DNA of 64,000 nucleotides, taken from assembly GCA_000827495.1 (NCBI GenBank), contig KN817531.1:260444-324443 (forward strand), read 5' to 3'. The notes beneath the pieces are model-generated. The model had not been told where the DNA came from. It did not search any database and saw only the letters and a list, made by a program, of their open reading frames with translations. The position numbers were made by a program, and so were the translations under genes. This DNA comes from Hypholoma sublateritium FD-334 SS-4 (lineage: Eukaryota > Basidiomycota > Agaricomycetes > Agaricales > Strophariaceae). Positions 39,995 through 52,312 of this stretch are shown here, piece by piece. Every line of letters starts with the position of its first letter. Within the stretch, counting starts at the first letter, position 1.

Positions 39995-42085
39995 CTATGC
40001 GGGCGGAGGACCAATATAAGCAAATCGATCTGAATACAAGGGTCCTATGCTCCTAATCGAGTCCACATGGCGCTGGTCAGCAGAGTCAGGCATCTTTTTC
40101 GCCCGAGAGAGACTTGGAGAGGGCCCTGAAACGCTACAAGAAAATGCAATGTTAGACAAGCAATCAAATTTGAATTTATGGGAATAGAATACCTCTAATT
40201 CTTCAGCAGGAAGAGCTGAAAAATATGCGGCGAATTCGTCTACTGTTCCATGATGTTGTTCAACCCACTCTTTGGCGCAAAGATTCCTAATGAGAGGAGC
40301 AATCAATGTTCCACCAAAAGGATAAGTGTAGATAGTAGAGCTTACCTTGGAGTGATAGAATGTTTATTTACTCTCATTTTGTTCAGCCGCTTCGAAGTTT
40401 TTTGAGGAATCCCATTAGCTGACTCTTTTTCACCTTGTGGACGATGCATATTGAAATTGTGCTCTCCCGGGGTCGAAGAGCCTTGAGCGAGATGCATAAG
40501 ATCAGCTGTGGGTAATGAAGAGGGCGGATGCAAAGATGGCGGTGCAATCGCAAACGGTTTGTCAATCTGTATCGAGAGAGTAAATTAAGCAAGCAGAGAG
40601 ACGAAGCCTGGAAATTACTTACCAAGAATTGATATTGGGGACGCGTATTGACGAGCGGCCCAGGGAAGGCATTTACATTCGGTAAATGGCTTTCGGTGGC
40701 GATTTGTTCCTTCAAATATGTCGTTAGATCCAAATGTATCAATATATAATATGACTCACTACAACTTGCATTGGCCTGCTCGCTATATCAGCGGAGGCAG
40801 TGATTTGTGGGGCCTTGAAATATTGATTAGACATATGTTGAAAGTTATATACAAGTGACACATACCGTATCCGAAACGTCCGTAGGCAACGAGCCCAGTG
40901 TCGCAGACTTCATTTTCTTGGAAGAAAATTCCTTCAAGCTCTCGTCGACGAGACGCTTGGAACTCTTGCCTTTAGTCTTCTCTGAGGGTTCATGTTTGTT
41001 GTTCCAGTTACTTCGCCACTGAGAATAGATTTCGCTAGCGATTTGCTCACTTTTCCAGTCGAGTTCGCATAGGCTGACTTCGGGAAATCTTGCTGCCATG
41101 TCGTGGTAATAACTGGTACGGCTTGCTGCATCCGCTCCTTCAACCCAACTCTGAAAAACTTTCCCTTGTAACGCGAAACCAACAAAAATTGACCTTGCGT
41201 AGCGACGGATGTCTGAGGCTCTCCAGCCATCAATGATGTCCCCGTTCTCATGTTGAAGGTAACGCATCTTGACGTTCTGACCTTGTGCAGCTCGCCCTTT
41301 ACCTCGCTTGCCCTTCAGTGACCCATTGGATTGCTCGTTTATACCAGTACCATCCTCTCCATTTCCATCGTCATCCTCGTCGTCGGCTTCATTGTATTCA
41401 CCAACCGGAGCCTTGACGGGGACATCATCGATGGAAGCAATCTTGTCTTCGGCCAGCGCAGCCAAGTATTCGTGGCGAAACCAAAAGGTGATCCTAGGGT
41501 AGTCTTCGCGTTTCAGCACAGTGCGTTCACCAAAAGAAATAGGAACCCGCTCGAGCAGGTGTTCATATGCCTCTCTAGGATGACGAATAAATGAGTGAGG
41601 TTTTATAGCCCAAGTACTGTAATACATACTTCAGCACCCCATTTTTGGCTTCCAGACGTATACATTCTTTTACGAGGTTGCTATTTTCTCGATTGATCTC
41701 GTTAAATCGCGCTTGAAGTGTACGATATTGCTCGATGGAGACAACTTGTCCATCAGCCGGAAAATTGGACCATCCAGACTCGAAGGAGGACACGGGCGTA
41801 GATGTCCCCTTCATGACACCAGAATAGATGAGCCAGCCAAACAAGACAAAGAAGCAGAAGTACCTTGTATTGATTGGGCTGTGGGAGCGAATATGACGAC
41901 GACCTTGTCCCAATGCTGTCCGACGTAGAGAATGGTGTTCGTTGGCCAAATGAACGGCCGGGTAGGAGATGCTGGAAGTTGCTAGCATGGCCTCCATCTA
42001 AGGCATCTACTTGTCCAGCCATGGCAGGTGCGGGAGACAGAGCAGTGTTGTCCCCTTGAAAGTACAGACCACCTGAAGGATGCAT
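39995..42085 (-). CDS. Unknown coiled-coil protein in the mobile-element island
   Basis: Not recognised. Exons proposed from ATG 42085: MHPSGGLYFQGDNTALSPAP through SLPQPNQYK; then STPVSSFESGWSNFPADGQ and a leucine-zipper-like helix (EQYRTLQARFNEINRENSNL, VKECIRLEAKNGVLK); then EAYEHLLERVPISFGERTVL, ITFWFRHEYLAALAEDK, an acidic spacer (NEADDEDDDGNGEDG) and a Lys-rich nuclear-signal-like stretch (GSLKGKRGKGRAAQ). Downstream exons include DIIDGWRASDIRRYARSIFV, SYYHDMAARFPEVSLCELDW and a Ser/Lys-rich end. The last exon, LIAPLIRNLCAKEWVEQHHG, stops at 39995. A zipper plus basic stretches suggests a nuclear DNA- or chromatin-associated protein, but the function is unknown. It has the same orientation as the next two genes, with gaps of only 265 and 173 bp, which hints at a shared mobile unit. 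Confidence 0.6.
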
Positions 42086-42350
42086 GGTGCACCAAGAAGA
42101 GAAGTGTTTGCCAAGTAGTTCGTTTTCGAAAGGCGTTTGCTTACATAACTACTTGACAAACAAATTGGAGATGCACAAATTTCAACATATATTTTACAAA
42201 ATTGCGGTGGGCTAATCGACAATACACAAGGCCAGATGTAGATACATGTACAAAAAGTAGAGCCCCCGCGCAAGTACAGACACAACAAGGATACGTAGAA
42301 CATATGAAATGGAGGAATGATATACCCAACACCACCAGATCCGCGAATTT

Positions 42351-45217
42351 CTATGCGTCAACGGAGTCCTGCCACTCCGAGAGTTTCTTGATGTCAATAT
42401 GGCGAGGAAGGCGTCTGCAAGAAGGGCCATCTCCTCGTAGGAACTTGTAGGGCCATCTACTTTCATCAACGCCGTCGGTCGTTCGGGGACGCTTTGGAGT
42501 AGTGCCACAAGCGTATTTTGCGGGAACTTCTGGATGCTTTTTGAGAGCTGTGAGGGCCTCTTCGAGGATTTCTGAGTATGCCTTGTGAGTTGCTTTACTG
42601 GAGCAATTGATATCAATCCATGTAGCTGCGACGAGACGGCGAAGGTATGGAATCAACGGCTGCCAGTATTGCGGGGCATATGCGGCAATATCCCTGTCGA
42701 AGCGTTGTACATCATATGATTTGTCCTTGTAGAGCTGTTCACGATCAATCTCATTGTACCATCGGGCCATGGGAATGCGGGTGGATGTTTTAGGACGCAT
42801 TTTGTAAGGGCCATCGGTGAACATGACGATACCGAGAACTGTCTGGAGGAGCGCTTCGAGGTCATGAGCTGGATGATGGACATACTTTCCACGGTTGTCT
42901 ATGTTAAGTGCGTCGAGTGGCATGAATGGTAATGTTCCCTGTAAAAAGCAAAAGCGAAAAAGGCCTGAGTGCAAGGAATATTGATTTACCAAAAGACGTA
43001 CTGATGTCTTTTCCAAAAGTGTGTTGAGTGGACGGGAATAATCATAGTCGATGATGGTACCGACAACTGGGATGCTGTCATCCACACCTCCGAGCGGAGC
43101 AGGTATCATTGGTGTGCGCTGCTGACGGGAAGCGGTCCGAGTAATTCGAGCAGCGATATTGGGCTTAGCAGCGCCTTTCTTCGAAACGAATGTTCTCGGG
43201 GGCGGCGGACATGCAGCAGGTGCGCGAAAAATCACAATGTTGTTTATGCTGAGATCACCGTGTACTAAGTTGCATTTGTTGTGTAGAAAATCGAGCCCTG
43301 AAGAATAGACTGAATAAAGTGCTTTTATTGCTGAACGATAGACAACTTACATTTCACGCAGTCTAGAATAACTTGTACGAATTCTTGGCGAGAGCGAAAG
43401 GTGGTCAATGGATCACCAACAGGTCCAGTCACTACACGACGGTGCACACGGTCAGGGGGCTTGTTGGTCAGTCTTCCCCTTCGTTCGTTCGTGGAATCGC
43501 CGAGTTCCTCGCCAGTAACGTATCGCGAATGCAGAGTTCGATATGCCTTGGCGTCTTCGCTGGTATCCTTTTCGAGTATCTGATGTATTTGCGACAGCAC
43601 CTGAACTTCAGAGATTCCGTGATCGACAAGGAGCCAAGCGTCCTTCAGGATGTGATGCTGTCCGTCTTTGTCTTGAACGAGGAAGACGTGGGTTCCTCTA
43701 CCAAAGAGAACAAGAGAAGCGTGGATATGCTTCACCACTGTGAACTGCTGCTCTCGGACTCGAATGCTGGTTACATTTCCAGAAAGCAGGTCGACTGTCA
43801 TTGAAGTGTCGAAGCCAAGTAACTCGGGCTTCGCGTAATACATAGCAAAGATTATGCGGGCGAAGTGGATTGCATTGTAGCCCGTGAGCTGAAGCCAACC
43901 GGTGGTACAGACACCAGAGCGATCGATTAGCAGAAAGGTATATTCCAGTGACGTTGCAACTGTTCCACGGAGAGCCAGGGCAGTGACAAAGCGGCGAAAG
44001 GGTTGTGCTTCAAACATAACGGCCGCCTTCTCGAGGATTTGCTGGAACATTTCTACTCGTGCTGCAGATGAAGATACTTCGATGATGGCTTCGATATGGT
44101 GCCAACGAGGTCGAAAAGTGTATTTGTGGAGGAAATGTCTTAAACTCCTATTGATAAGGATTATGTCGGGCTTGCGCAAACGGTAGCCGCCACTGGGTCC
44201 TTTCTTGTGGGTAATCTTACTGAATGACCGGTCTTGAGCACTGCTGACAACAAAGCCACTGCCCTCCTCGACACTCTCGCCAATGTCATTCGTCTCCGGG
44301 ATTCCAGTGCCACTTGGAGCGCTATCACGAACGTCACCACCATCGTCACCATTGCCACCGTTGTCGTCGTCGTCACCGCGATCGCCGTTGGCACCGCCAT
44401 AGCCATCGTCACCGCCATCATCGTCGACACCATCGGCTCCGTTGTCACCCGGGCCAACATCGCCGCCATCGGGTAGCTCCTCGCCCTCTTCGCACAGAAA
44501 ATCAACAGAATCCAGGTTTGACTCTGGCTGGCCCGACAAAATGAGCCCGTGTTTGAGTCCGAGGGTGTGCGCTAAATGATTGAGCCAATCCTGAACAGTG
44601 CCCTCCTGCATGGCCTCAGGGAAATTCGAAAATTTCTGCGTTCTCAGATCCCAGCATTCCTCCACAGCATCGAGGCACTTGTCGTCGAAGGGAACGGGGA
44701 GGGATTCGTTGGGGAAGACTTTATCAGAAATCCAATCCAATGTCGCAATATTGGTTGGAACGCTAGTTTGGAGCATCGTGTTCGCAAAGGCCGCATTGAC
44801 TTCTTTGCGAAGTGGCTCTTGGTTGCTAGTCGTCAATGAAAGAGCGTGGTTCAAAGTGAGGGAAGGAAATTCATTGAGAATGTATGCCGCGAAACGGTCG
44901 GGTTGGAGAAGTGTGGTGAGAAACGTCGGAGGAGGGAAGGTGGGATGATAATAGCGTGCCTCTGCACGATTCGAGCTGTTCGAGATGGCACCCTTCTGGA
45001 GAACCTCCACTTCGATATCTGCACCCATACATTTGTCCCCCATGGCAGCGAAATCCAAGAAAGAGTGCTGGTAGTCGCTATTGGTGTCGGATTCGGTGTC
45101 CGGCTCAAAATCTGACAAATTCTCAAGATCAACGGTACTAAAGCAAGTGGTGTCGAGAAGAAGATCCGCCTTTCCAGGAGGACCTCGAGAAATAGAGAGC
45201 GGCCAAGCAGAGACCAT
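42351..45217 (-). CDS. FunK1 fungal-type protein kinase
   Basis: This is a protein kinase of the Agaricomycete-expanded FunK1 family, whose targets are mostly unknown. The N-terminal half, from ATG 45217, includes an acidic Gly/Asp spacer (about residues 250-300) and a conserved kinase-associated part with LINRSLRHFLHKYTFRPRWH and YTFLLIDRSGVCTTGWLQLT. The kinase core has HHILKDAWLLVDHGISEVQV (the Lys is the likely ATP-contacting residue). An intron joins VILDCVK to GLDFLHNKCNLVHGDLSINN, the catalytic loop (HGDLSxxN), then GTIIDYDYSR (DFG equivalent, here DYD). After another intron come GTLPFMPLDAL and the C-lobe with HHPAHDLEALLQTVLGIVMF. All catalytic positions expected for the family are present, so it is probably active. 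It sits 173 bp from a Tnp2 transposase gene on the same strand. Confidence 0.8.
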
Positions 45218-45390
45218 GGCTAGAAGAGGCTGCGATGCTTTTACGTGTGCCGTGTGTGCAGGGCACCTGGTTGGTTCATAAGCAAGGAATACAAATATGG
45301 CAATTGGAGTAGCGGAAAATGGTGGGTTTATTTATCATAAACAAAGTTCAATTTAATAAAAGGAAACACGATGATATCGTTACTGAGATC

Positions 45391-48300
45391 TCATGTAAAA
45401 ATTTCCTCGCCACCTCCTAAACGAACCACGTCCAATCCCGGTCTCTCTACCAAGAAATAAAACCGATCTTCTTCACTGTGCTTTTCTAACATATGAGGGA
45501 CCATCGCCACGACGGATTGAATGCGAAAGACATCGATAACGTGCACCTTATCGTCCCCGAGGTGTTTGCAAGATATAAATGTACCATGAGAAGCCGCCAG
45601 CAGTTCGACGTCAGGTTCGGAATAGGCCGCGAGAACAGCGAGGGAAAGAATGTTGCTGTGGTGCTTGCAGCGAAAGTAATACAGGACTTCACCAAATCCT
45701 GCAATGCCACTGTCTGTGGTAAACTAGATAGGAATATTGTAGTGTTAGCATGTACCAAAAATTGTTCAATTCACTTATACCTTCACATTTCGAGCGGTTC
45801 TGAGCTTCCCTAATGGTTTGAGAGCCTCCTTCCAGCGCGACCGGGCCACTTGACCGTTTGGAAGGCAAAGGCGAGCCCATCGGGTAACCTTCGGACACCA
45901 ATTGCCATTCACGGAACCATCATCGTCTACTCGGCTGCCGAGATATTGTAAAAGGGCATTAGCCTCCTGGGGACGCATAAGGCGACCATACCTGTCCTGA
46001 GCGCGGAGGAGGGTGTATCCCTGACCGAGATCAATGGCACCTCTAGGTAATGATGGACATGCCGGAGGGCCGAGATCAGGTATCATGCCCATTAACGCGT
46101 TCACTTGACATTGAAGTAGGCCTCGTTGGGATAGGTTGGCGTATGGATTGGACGGCTGTCGGATCTCTTCGCCTAGATTTCCGATGGTGCGCTCCATGGT
46201 CCATTGTGACGAACAGATTGGAGGGCCGATTCTCGTAACTTCAGGTGCGAGGTGTAGTAATGCGTGGACGCTTTGTCGGCAAAAATGTAGGCGACCCACT
46301 CGTTGTTGATAATATATCTGCTCGAATTCTTGAACGAACGTCTTGAGGAAGTGGCCAGCCAATTTCAGATCATCGGCACGGATGTGATATTGATGGATGA
46401 TGTGCATTGCCCGCACAAGTTTGCAGAAATGGGAGTAGTATGGTTCAGGGAGAATTCCGTAGAGGAGAGCGGGAGCCAATCCGTATAAATAAAGCAACCA
46501 TTCCCAGGCCTTATAACCGCTGTTAATTTTTTCAGCAATATTACGGGGCGGCCGATCAAATGAGCCTGGAAGAAATGGTGTAGCAGCGGCAACAGCGCTG
46601 CCATGAGTATCCCAAATCTTTCCATGGAGAACAGCCCACGGCCAGCTCGAAGGAGGGTCGTCTGAGTCGTGATCGATACCGCCTCGCCATAATGAGAGAA
46701 GTAAGTCTGCGAGATTGAAGGTTCCTAGATGCATTATATCTGAGCCGAAGCACCCCGGAATCCCAATAATTCGATGAGTATCGAACCCAAGAAAAATAGT
46801 AGGCTTCGTAATTCCAGTTTCTAGGCGCCGCTTCCTGTACTGTGTTTCGTTTGGCGATTTGAGAAGGAAGTTGAGATTGGAGAGATATAAATCCGATGAG
46901 GAAACAGCTGAAAGAGTGAATGGAAGGTCTTCGTGATCACATCCCGGCATCACATAGTCCACGGGCTTCGTCAAGGCAGGGTAGTAGTGGGGTCCATTCG
47001 GTTTATGCCTGCCTGGGACAGGGCAATATAAGCGGCATCCAAATTTACCGTGATGCCCGACTAGGCCATTCAGGTAAGCCATTGCCGGCCCATCTGCGGT
47101 GTTCAGTGCGAGAAACAGTCGTGAAATGAATTGTCGATTCTGGAGGGCATCCCAAATTTGTAAGCCCTCGGTCTGGAGTGCGCGGACATGATGCAACCCA
47201 GGAAATAAAAACGAGTCGAGATTTTTCGGTTTATTCGGACCGGGGATAAACCCGCCAGGAAGAACATGTCGCTTTTTGTATCGTTCGTTGGGTGAAAGAT
47301 CCAGAATGACCCATAGATAGATCCAACAATCCGAGGCCTTGTGCGCATAGAGCTGCGCACCATCGATCGAGAGCATGAGCACGATGTCATTATCCTGGAT
47401 GTTGCCGTTTCGAACGTTCTCGAGGTAGTCGCTGCCGCTGTAAAAGTCTTCATAGGAGGAGAGATGACCAGATTGTGTTTGAAGCTCGCGAATAATCTCC
47501 CAAGTTTTCCACCGTCGATGGTAGAACTTCTTAGCGCTTGATGGATCACGCCATAGAGCTTGCAGGATTGGACCGAGGAGGATGGTAAAGAATTCCTGTT
47601 GAGGCTTCTTTGTGTTCGGACATAGTCTAGGTTCGTTGCATTTTGGGCAGTGGTCCAAGTCTAAAAAAGGTCCGGTGAATGCGAGACAGCTGTTTTTACA
47701 CATGTGATGAATAACTGCACTAACTCCCGTAATATCACTAATTTGACGTTTTATTTGCTAGTAGGAAGGGATATGGTCTGTAGGATGGCGTCGTAGAATT
47801 GCGTCTCGATTGGAATTAAAGGATTCGATAGAGGAGTTCATATTGGCGAGGAACAGGTCAAGGCCGAGCCGCAGATCAGGATGGGAGCTGATGTCGAAAG
47901 GTGTCGTAGGCGGGTTTCTAAGCCGTTGGATAGCCCTTTCACCCATTCTGCAATGGATATCACCATGAGATGCGGAGTGGAGTGCTCGGATGAAGTTGAT
48001 GGCCGTCAGCAAGTCGTCGAGGCAAGTATGTTCGAAGATATTCTCAAGGTTTTGCATTATTGAAGGATCCTCCGACTGTGTATCCCGACCGCTGGGATCC
48101 AGATCGAGGCACCCAGGGTCAGGATCAACGGACTCAGACTCGAATGCGTGATTGAAGGGGAGATGCTCCTGTTGTTCGGCTGGTTCTGCGATGGGAAAGC
48201 GGCCAGAGCTGTTCGGTACAAGGGACCCAGACGAGGAAAGTGGTTGTGATTCAGGTATTTCAGGATGAGTAGCTAGCGGTGAAAGCGCAATACTATGCAA

Positions 48301-48643
48301 GGAACTAGAGGACTGGACAAAATATATTCAGTTTCAAGTTGTATGCTCACAGGAGTTGTGGGTTTGTGGTTTAAAGACTTACAGACTGAGACCCGTCATG
48401 TTTCCTATGAACTTGCTGACTCGGAGGTGAAGCCGAACCCTCAACGTCCACGCCACCTTTGTCCAAGTCGGTAGCCTCGTCTAGCATTCGGAACTTCGCA
48501 TGTTTCTTGAACAGCGCTTCAGACAACTCTCGCTTTCGACCTTTACAGCCGCCAGTGCAGGAGCACGTAAAAGTTGGTCCTGGACTTGCAGCTCTCCCCT
48601 TTGCTGTCTGGGCATTTCTAGCTCTGCCTGGAGCTTTGGGCAT
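45391..48643 (-). pseudogene. EnSpm/CACTA (Tnp2-type) transposase gene with one in-frame stop
   Basis: The layout on the minus strand matches Agaricomycete Tnp2 transposases. Exon 1 from 48643 has a Cys cluster (FTCSCTGGCKGRKRELSEAL). Exon 2 is acidic, then HMCKNSCLAFTGPFLDLDHC with a CxxC finger, DFYSGSDYLENVRNGNI, LMLSIDGAQLYAHKASDCW (first catalytic Asp), HVLPGGFIPGPNKPKNLDSF, GCFGSDIMHLGTFNLADLLL (second Asp), RPPRNIAEKINSGYKAWEWL and SQWTMERTIGNLGEEIRQPS (Glu). The final exon has TTDSGIAGFGEVLYYFRC and IQSVVAMVPHML, with a stop at 45391. One TAG at 47758-47760 interrupts a conserved stretch in otherwise continuous frame. No GT donor lies near enough to splice it out. With one lesion it is a recently silenced copy, unless read through or mis-sequenced. 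Confidence 0.75.
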
Positions 48644-50510
48644 GGTGGAAGCTGATCTGAAATGAGTAAAGTTGACCTTACGAGTCTTCGACAGCGACTT
48701 ACTATCTCAAAATATGTGCAATGATTTAAAATTAATTGAGCTACGGTGTGCAACATCCAGAACTACGTGTCGAGCAAGGCGGTGGTGCTTAACATAGGTG
48801 CGCGCCCTGTTTTTTGGTTTATTTTGGAAAAGTACGCGGCATTAAACATCTGGTTGGGATTTTCAAATCATGGGTGATTGTGTAGTAAGCAAAACAGCTG
48901 AATGACCTGTAGCGCACAGTACTGTATTACAATGACGTAATCATGAACGGATATAAATGGAGTCGATTTTCACCGGGTCTCACAGGCAGTAAGTACCGGC
49001 GGTGTTCGCTTTGTATAAATTATGGCTTCTAAAGCCGACGGTGGTGTTCTCGTTAGCATAGGGCTGAGTTCCCACACTCCTACCCCGGGCTGTCAGAAAT
49101 AGCGCTACTTCCCGAATCCCTGGTCTTTATCCGCCTCATCGGTGACATAATGGGTGACATCAGGGTCCAGCCTATCTATAGTACGGCGAAGAGCGCATCC
49201 TTCGAAAACTCACAACGAAAAAGGATAAACTCGCCACGAGGGGTGTGTTATTTCTCTTGGCGGTGCTAGGCTGCGTTTGACTCGTCGATTAATATTCTGC
49301 TGTATTTTGGCACTTCTGAGCTTCTTTTTGAAGGCCTGTGATTTTATTGCTGCTTACCGGCCGAGTGGTAAATGGCACTCTGCGGTGTTCTTGATACGTG
49401 CACTGTCGGAAGTGTGCAGAATTAAGCAATGTGATTGGAATTTTGCGTGCATCCGGCTCGAAATACTAGGCGTGGTGTAGCGCCGCGCATCCAAAATTCG
49501 CTATTGTCTGCTGCCTCTTCGATTAATCTGTACATGTGGGCAAGTGCGGATGCTGTAATTGTCTCAACTAGTTACACACTGTGGGGCGTGAGAAAAAACG
49601 AGACACGGATGCTCGACGAAGGGTGTGTAGAGGGTAAGGATGTTCCTACACGGCTTCTAGCCACTCGGTAACCGAAATCAAGAGAGTATAAGCTACTACT
49701 CTAGCTTGGAACTACTATATGGCGGAATTAAGTGACTCTATAACGATGTCTTTAATTCGTAATATCCTTCTTGTTACGGCGTGTTACGTGTGTACCGAGA
49801 TAAAGTATTTTATATCTACTTTGTGTACTTTAATTTGTATCACAGCATGCGCAACCAAATATATGTGACAGAAATACTTGCTTTTTCTTTGATGAAATAT
49901 TTAAAGTATATTACACGTATCTTTGTCCCTACTACTTGGATAGATATCTGGTTGCTGGCCAATGAAAGGGCTCGGTACCAAATAAATTGCCTCATATTTG
50001 ATGTGAACTTATGCGTTATATATTCGAAATATTTCACTCGGTATTAATCACATAATCTTTTGAAAATATGTGGTCCTGCACCCGGTGTATGTAGGCTTTA
50101 ATCAGCACGTGGACAAAAATAGGGAGAACGAGTATGTGGAATGTACAAGAGTACGGGGCGTTATCGCATGCTGGCGCCTCAATATAAATGGGTGACAACT
50201 CGACGCGCTCTTCTGTATCGCTGAGTGCGCTGCATTGAAACTGCATAGGATCATGGCGGAGGGTTTATGTATTGAAAATTTAACGTGAAATTGAATTAAA
50301 ACTGGCTAGACATACGTGGCAGGAGTGGCCAAAGCGGTGGCAATGGCAATGGGATTGTAATCCCACCGAAAAATCTCAGATCACGCAAAAGCTTACCCGC
50401 ATCCCACTGAATCCCATTCTTCCTCCCGCCGCCCTTCCTCTCCATGCACAATGGCTCAGCCTTGTCAAAGTAAATTATATATGAAATAAAACAGTATATC
50501 AGAAATATAA
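48644..50510. other. Gap right of the Tnp2 gene; likely element end and intergenic
   Basis: About 1.9 kb. A loosely repeated motif, GGTGGTG(C/T)T..TTA(A/G)CATAGG, occurs near 48781 and 49035 and could be subterminal repeats of the Tnp2 element. No clean CACTA...TAGTG terminus pair was found by eye. Beyond about 49700 the sequence is AT-rich. A tRNA-like segment at 50319-50375 was considered and rejected. No gene was seen. Confidence 0.4.
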
Positions 50511-51158
50511 CTATAAATCTTCAGGGTAGAGCTCGAGAAACCTGTCCAAAATGGCTAGTGAGGCTGCATTCAATTCTTTATCAGGTATGGAGCCTTCTGA
50601 TGGTAAAAATTTGGAGTAAATATTTGATGAATCCCATTTTCCCTGGGATTCCAGTGGTTGACGGCGAAGCTGAGTATGACTGACAGGTGCGGCAGTCGTG
50701 GTAATCGCGAGAAATATCTGGAACGCGGCTGAGTTGATCCACTTTTCGGCGTTATCCAGCTCAAAAAATGGATGAGACGCGGTTTGAGAGGGTAGAATCT
50801 ATACGAGGCATCCGAAGTGAGTATATTAAATTCAAAATTGATATAATAGGACGCACGAAATCTCTATAGGCCTCAATACACTCTGGAGTTTCTGTTTCCC
50901 ATGCACTCTGTGATGTTGTTATGCGCGGTATTGCCTTTCGCCCAGTAGCGTAGTCTCTGAAGCATCTCGTAGCTTCGACCGTGATCCAATCATGACGATT
51001 CTCGATGCCAAAATATGGGCTGTTATTTTTTTGGGACACGCATGCTGGAAAGACCTGCTGAATATTGAGTAGTGAAAATCAAGAGAACATCCTCATAGAC
51101 GTACGAAGTTTCTGTATTGCTTTAACTCGCTCAGAGTAAGGGACTGCAGAGGATTCAT
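50511..51158 (-). CDS. Small protein of unknown function
   Basis: Three exons join cleanly in frame from ATG 51158. MNPLQSLTLSELKQYRNF joins after a GTACGT intron to QVFPACVSQKNNSPYFGIEN, DWITVEATRCFRDYATGRKA and ETETPECIEAYRDF. After a GTGCGT intron come FFELDNAEKWINSAAFQIFL, SQGKWDSSNIYSKFLPSEGS and SLAILDRFLELYPEDL, then TAG at 50511-50513, about 180 residues in all. The clean joins and balanced composition argue for a real gene. No family was recognised and no signal peptide or membrane span is evident. It lies just beyond the mobile-element island, and GGGATT-rich sequences on both sides hint that it could also be mobile-element linked, but this is weak. Confidence 0.55.
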
Positions 51159-52222
51159 AGCTGGGGGATGCTTAGTACGGCAAGAAACAGGGTAGTGAGG
51201 GAAAATAAGATAAAGATATTGTGGGATAATCCTCATCTTAAATACACCTATGGTATACAGAGCCACCAGGCCACGACCAGATGCCACACATGTCCCGTCC
51301 CAAAAAGGTGAGGCGGCGGGAGGTGGCACGGCGGCGGGTCAATCACAATGCCACCATCTTCTATCAGCCACCCCAGCGGAATTCTGGGATTCCACGGCAA
51401 TCCCACTCCATCGTCCCACCGACTTGGCATATACTTGATCAATGCGTGGCGACGCCAGTCGATGCGTCGGCGAGTCGTGGGAAAGCGGCGAGGGGCGCGG
51501 GAAATACGAACTTCGTCAAATTTCGTGCCAAGTAGCGTGAGCGCGAGCTCTGCATAAACGCGATGTTGCCACCTATTAAACAGCTTCGTGGCTCTACGTT
51601 TCCTGTCACTTGGACAGACCTCTAAGGTATGCGGCAACCGACATAATGGCCCGGCTCGGACAAGGCGTATTATTAATGATAAGTAGTATCCACTCAATGA
51701 TTCCGTATACCCTCTGCGTGATGTTGCGGCCCTGGAAGGTAGGGCGCGTGTCGTGAAGGCACACGCTGACGCTGCGCTGCTATGTTGAGACAGTTGAGTT
51801 GTTTTCCATCTGCGGGCCCGGGCCCTGCCCGACACCGGAGTTGGGCCGCTTGACGCTACCGCGGGCAGCTAGAAATTTCGCTGGGCCTGTGGCACCAGCT
51901 TTATTGCTTACTTACCCCGCGCTCAGTGCAATCGACCGCGCTCTCGTCACACGCTGCATTTTACGAAGAGCTGTAGCAGCCTGTAGCACATGTAGGATCA
52001 CTTCAAGAGTATAACAGTTGAACGTTTGAACATGCATCCCCGTCGCCGTGCGATCAACCCGAACCTGCTGGGGAGAAGTAATTTCAGAAAATTCGATCGT
52101 CAACGTACTCCATACTGGAAAGGAAGAAATATACTACTGCACACTTGTACTTAAGGGCCACAGTTGCCTTGTCGCGTTCAAATTAGAATTAAATCCAAAC
52201 CCCCACTCACAAAATACACACC

Positions 52223-52312
52223 ATGGACGCATTCATCTCCACGCCGCCCTCCACCGAGCCCGAGACGCTGTACGACGACGAGGAGCCATGGCGCAGCGGC
52301 AGTGTCTTCTGA
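52223..52312 (+). CDS. Mini ORF resembling a mating pheromone precursor (uncertain)
   Basis: The 29-codon ORF begins MDAFISTPPSTEPETLYDDE and ends SGSVF before a TGA. Basidiomycete lipopeptide pheromone precursors typically start MDAF or MDSF, are acidic and 40-70 residues long, and end with a Cys-aliphatic-aliphatic-X prenylation box. Here the box is absent, but the codons directly after the TGA read CVIY, then RRK and a stop. That would suit a precursor whose Trp or similar codon before Cys became a stop. The ATG sits in a good context (ACACCATGG) after a C/A-rich leader. It may instead be an unrelated small peptide or chance. No pheromone receptor gene is visible in the window. Confidence 0.3.
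   Translation: MDAFISTPPSTEPETLYDDEEPWRSGSVF

Noticed and set aside
44300..44480. Plus-strand His/Arg- and Thr/Val-rich ORFs
   Set aside because: They are the complement of the Gly/Asp-rich spacer of the FunK1 kinase.
45218..49800. CACTA...TAGTG termini for the Tnp2 element
   Set aside because: No pair of matching inverted ends with a short direct repeat could be found by eye near the gene, so no element boundaries were called.
50319..50375. tRNA-like segment with a TGGCCAAAGCGG box and a GGGATTGTAATCCC stem
   Set aside because: The anticodon loop would have six bases instead of seven, and no GTTCGA-type T arm or matching acceptor stem follows.
50428..51322. Inverted GGCGGCGGGAGG / CCTCCCGCCGCC flanking the small unknown gene
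   Set aside because: Only 12 bases of low-complexity sequence, with no target duplication found, so not enough to call a mobile element.
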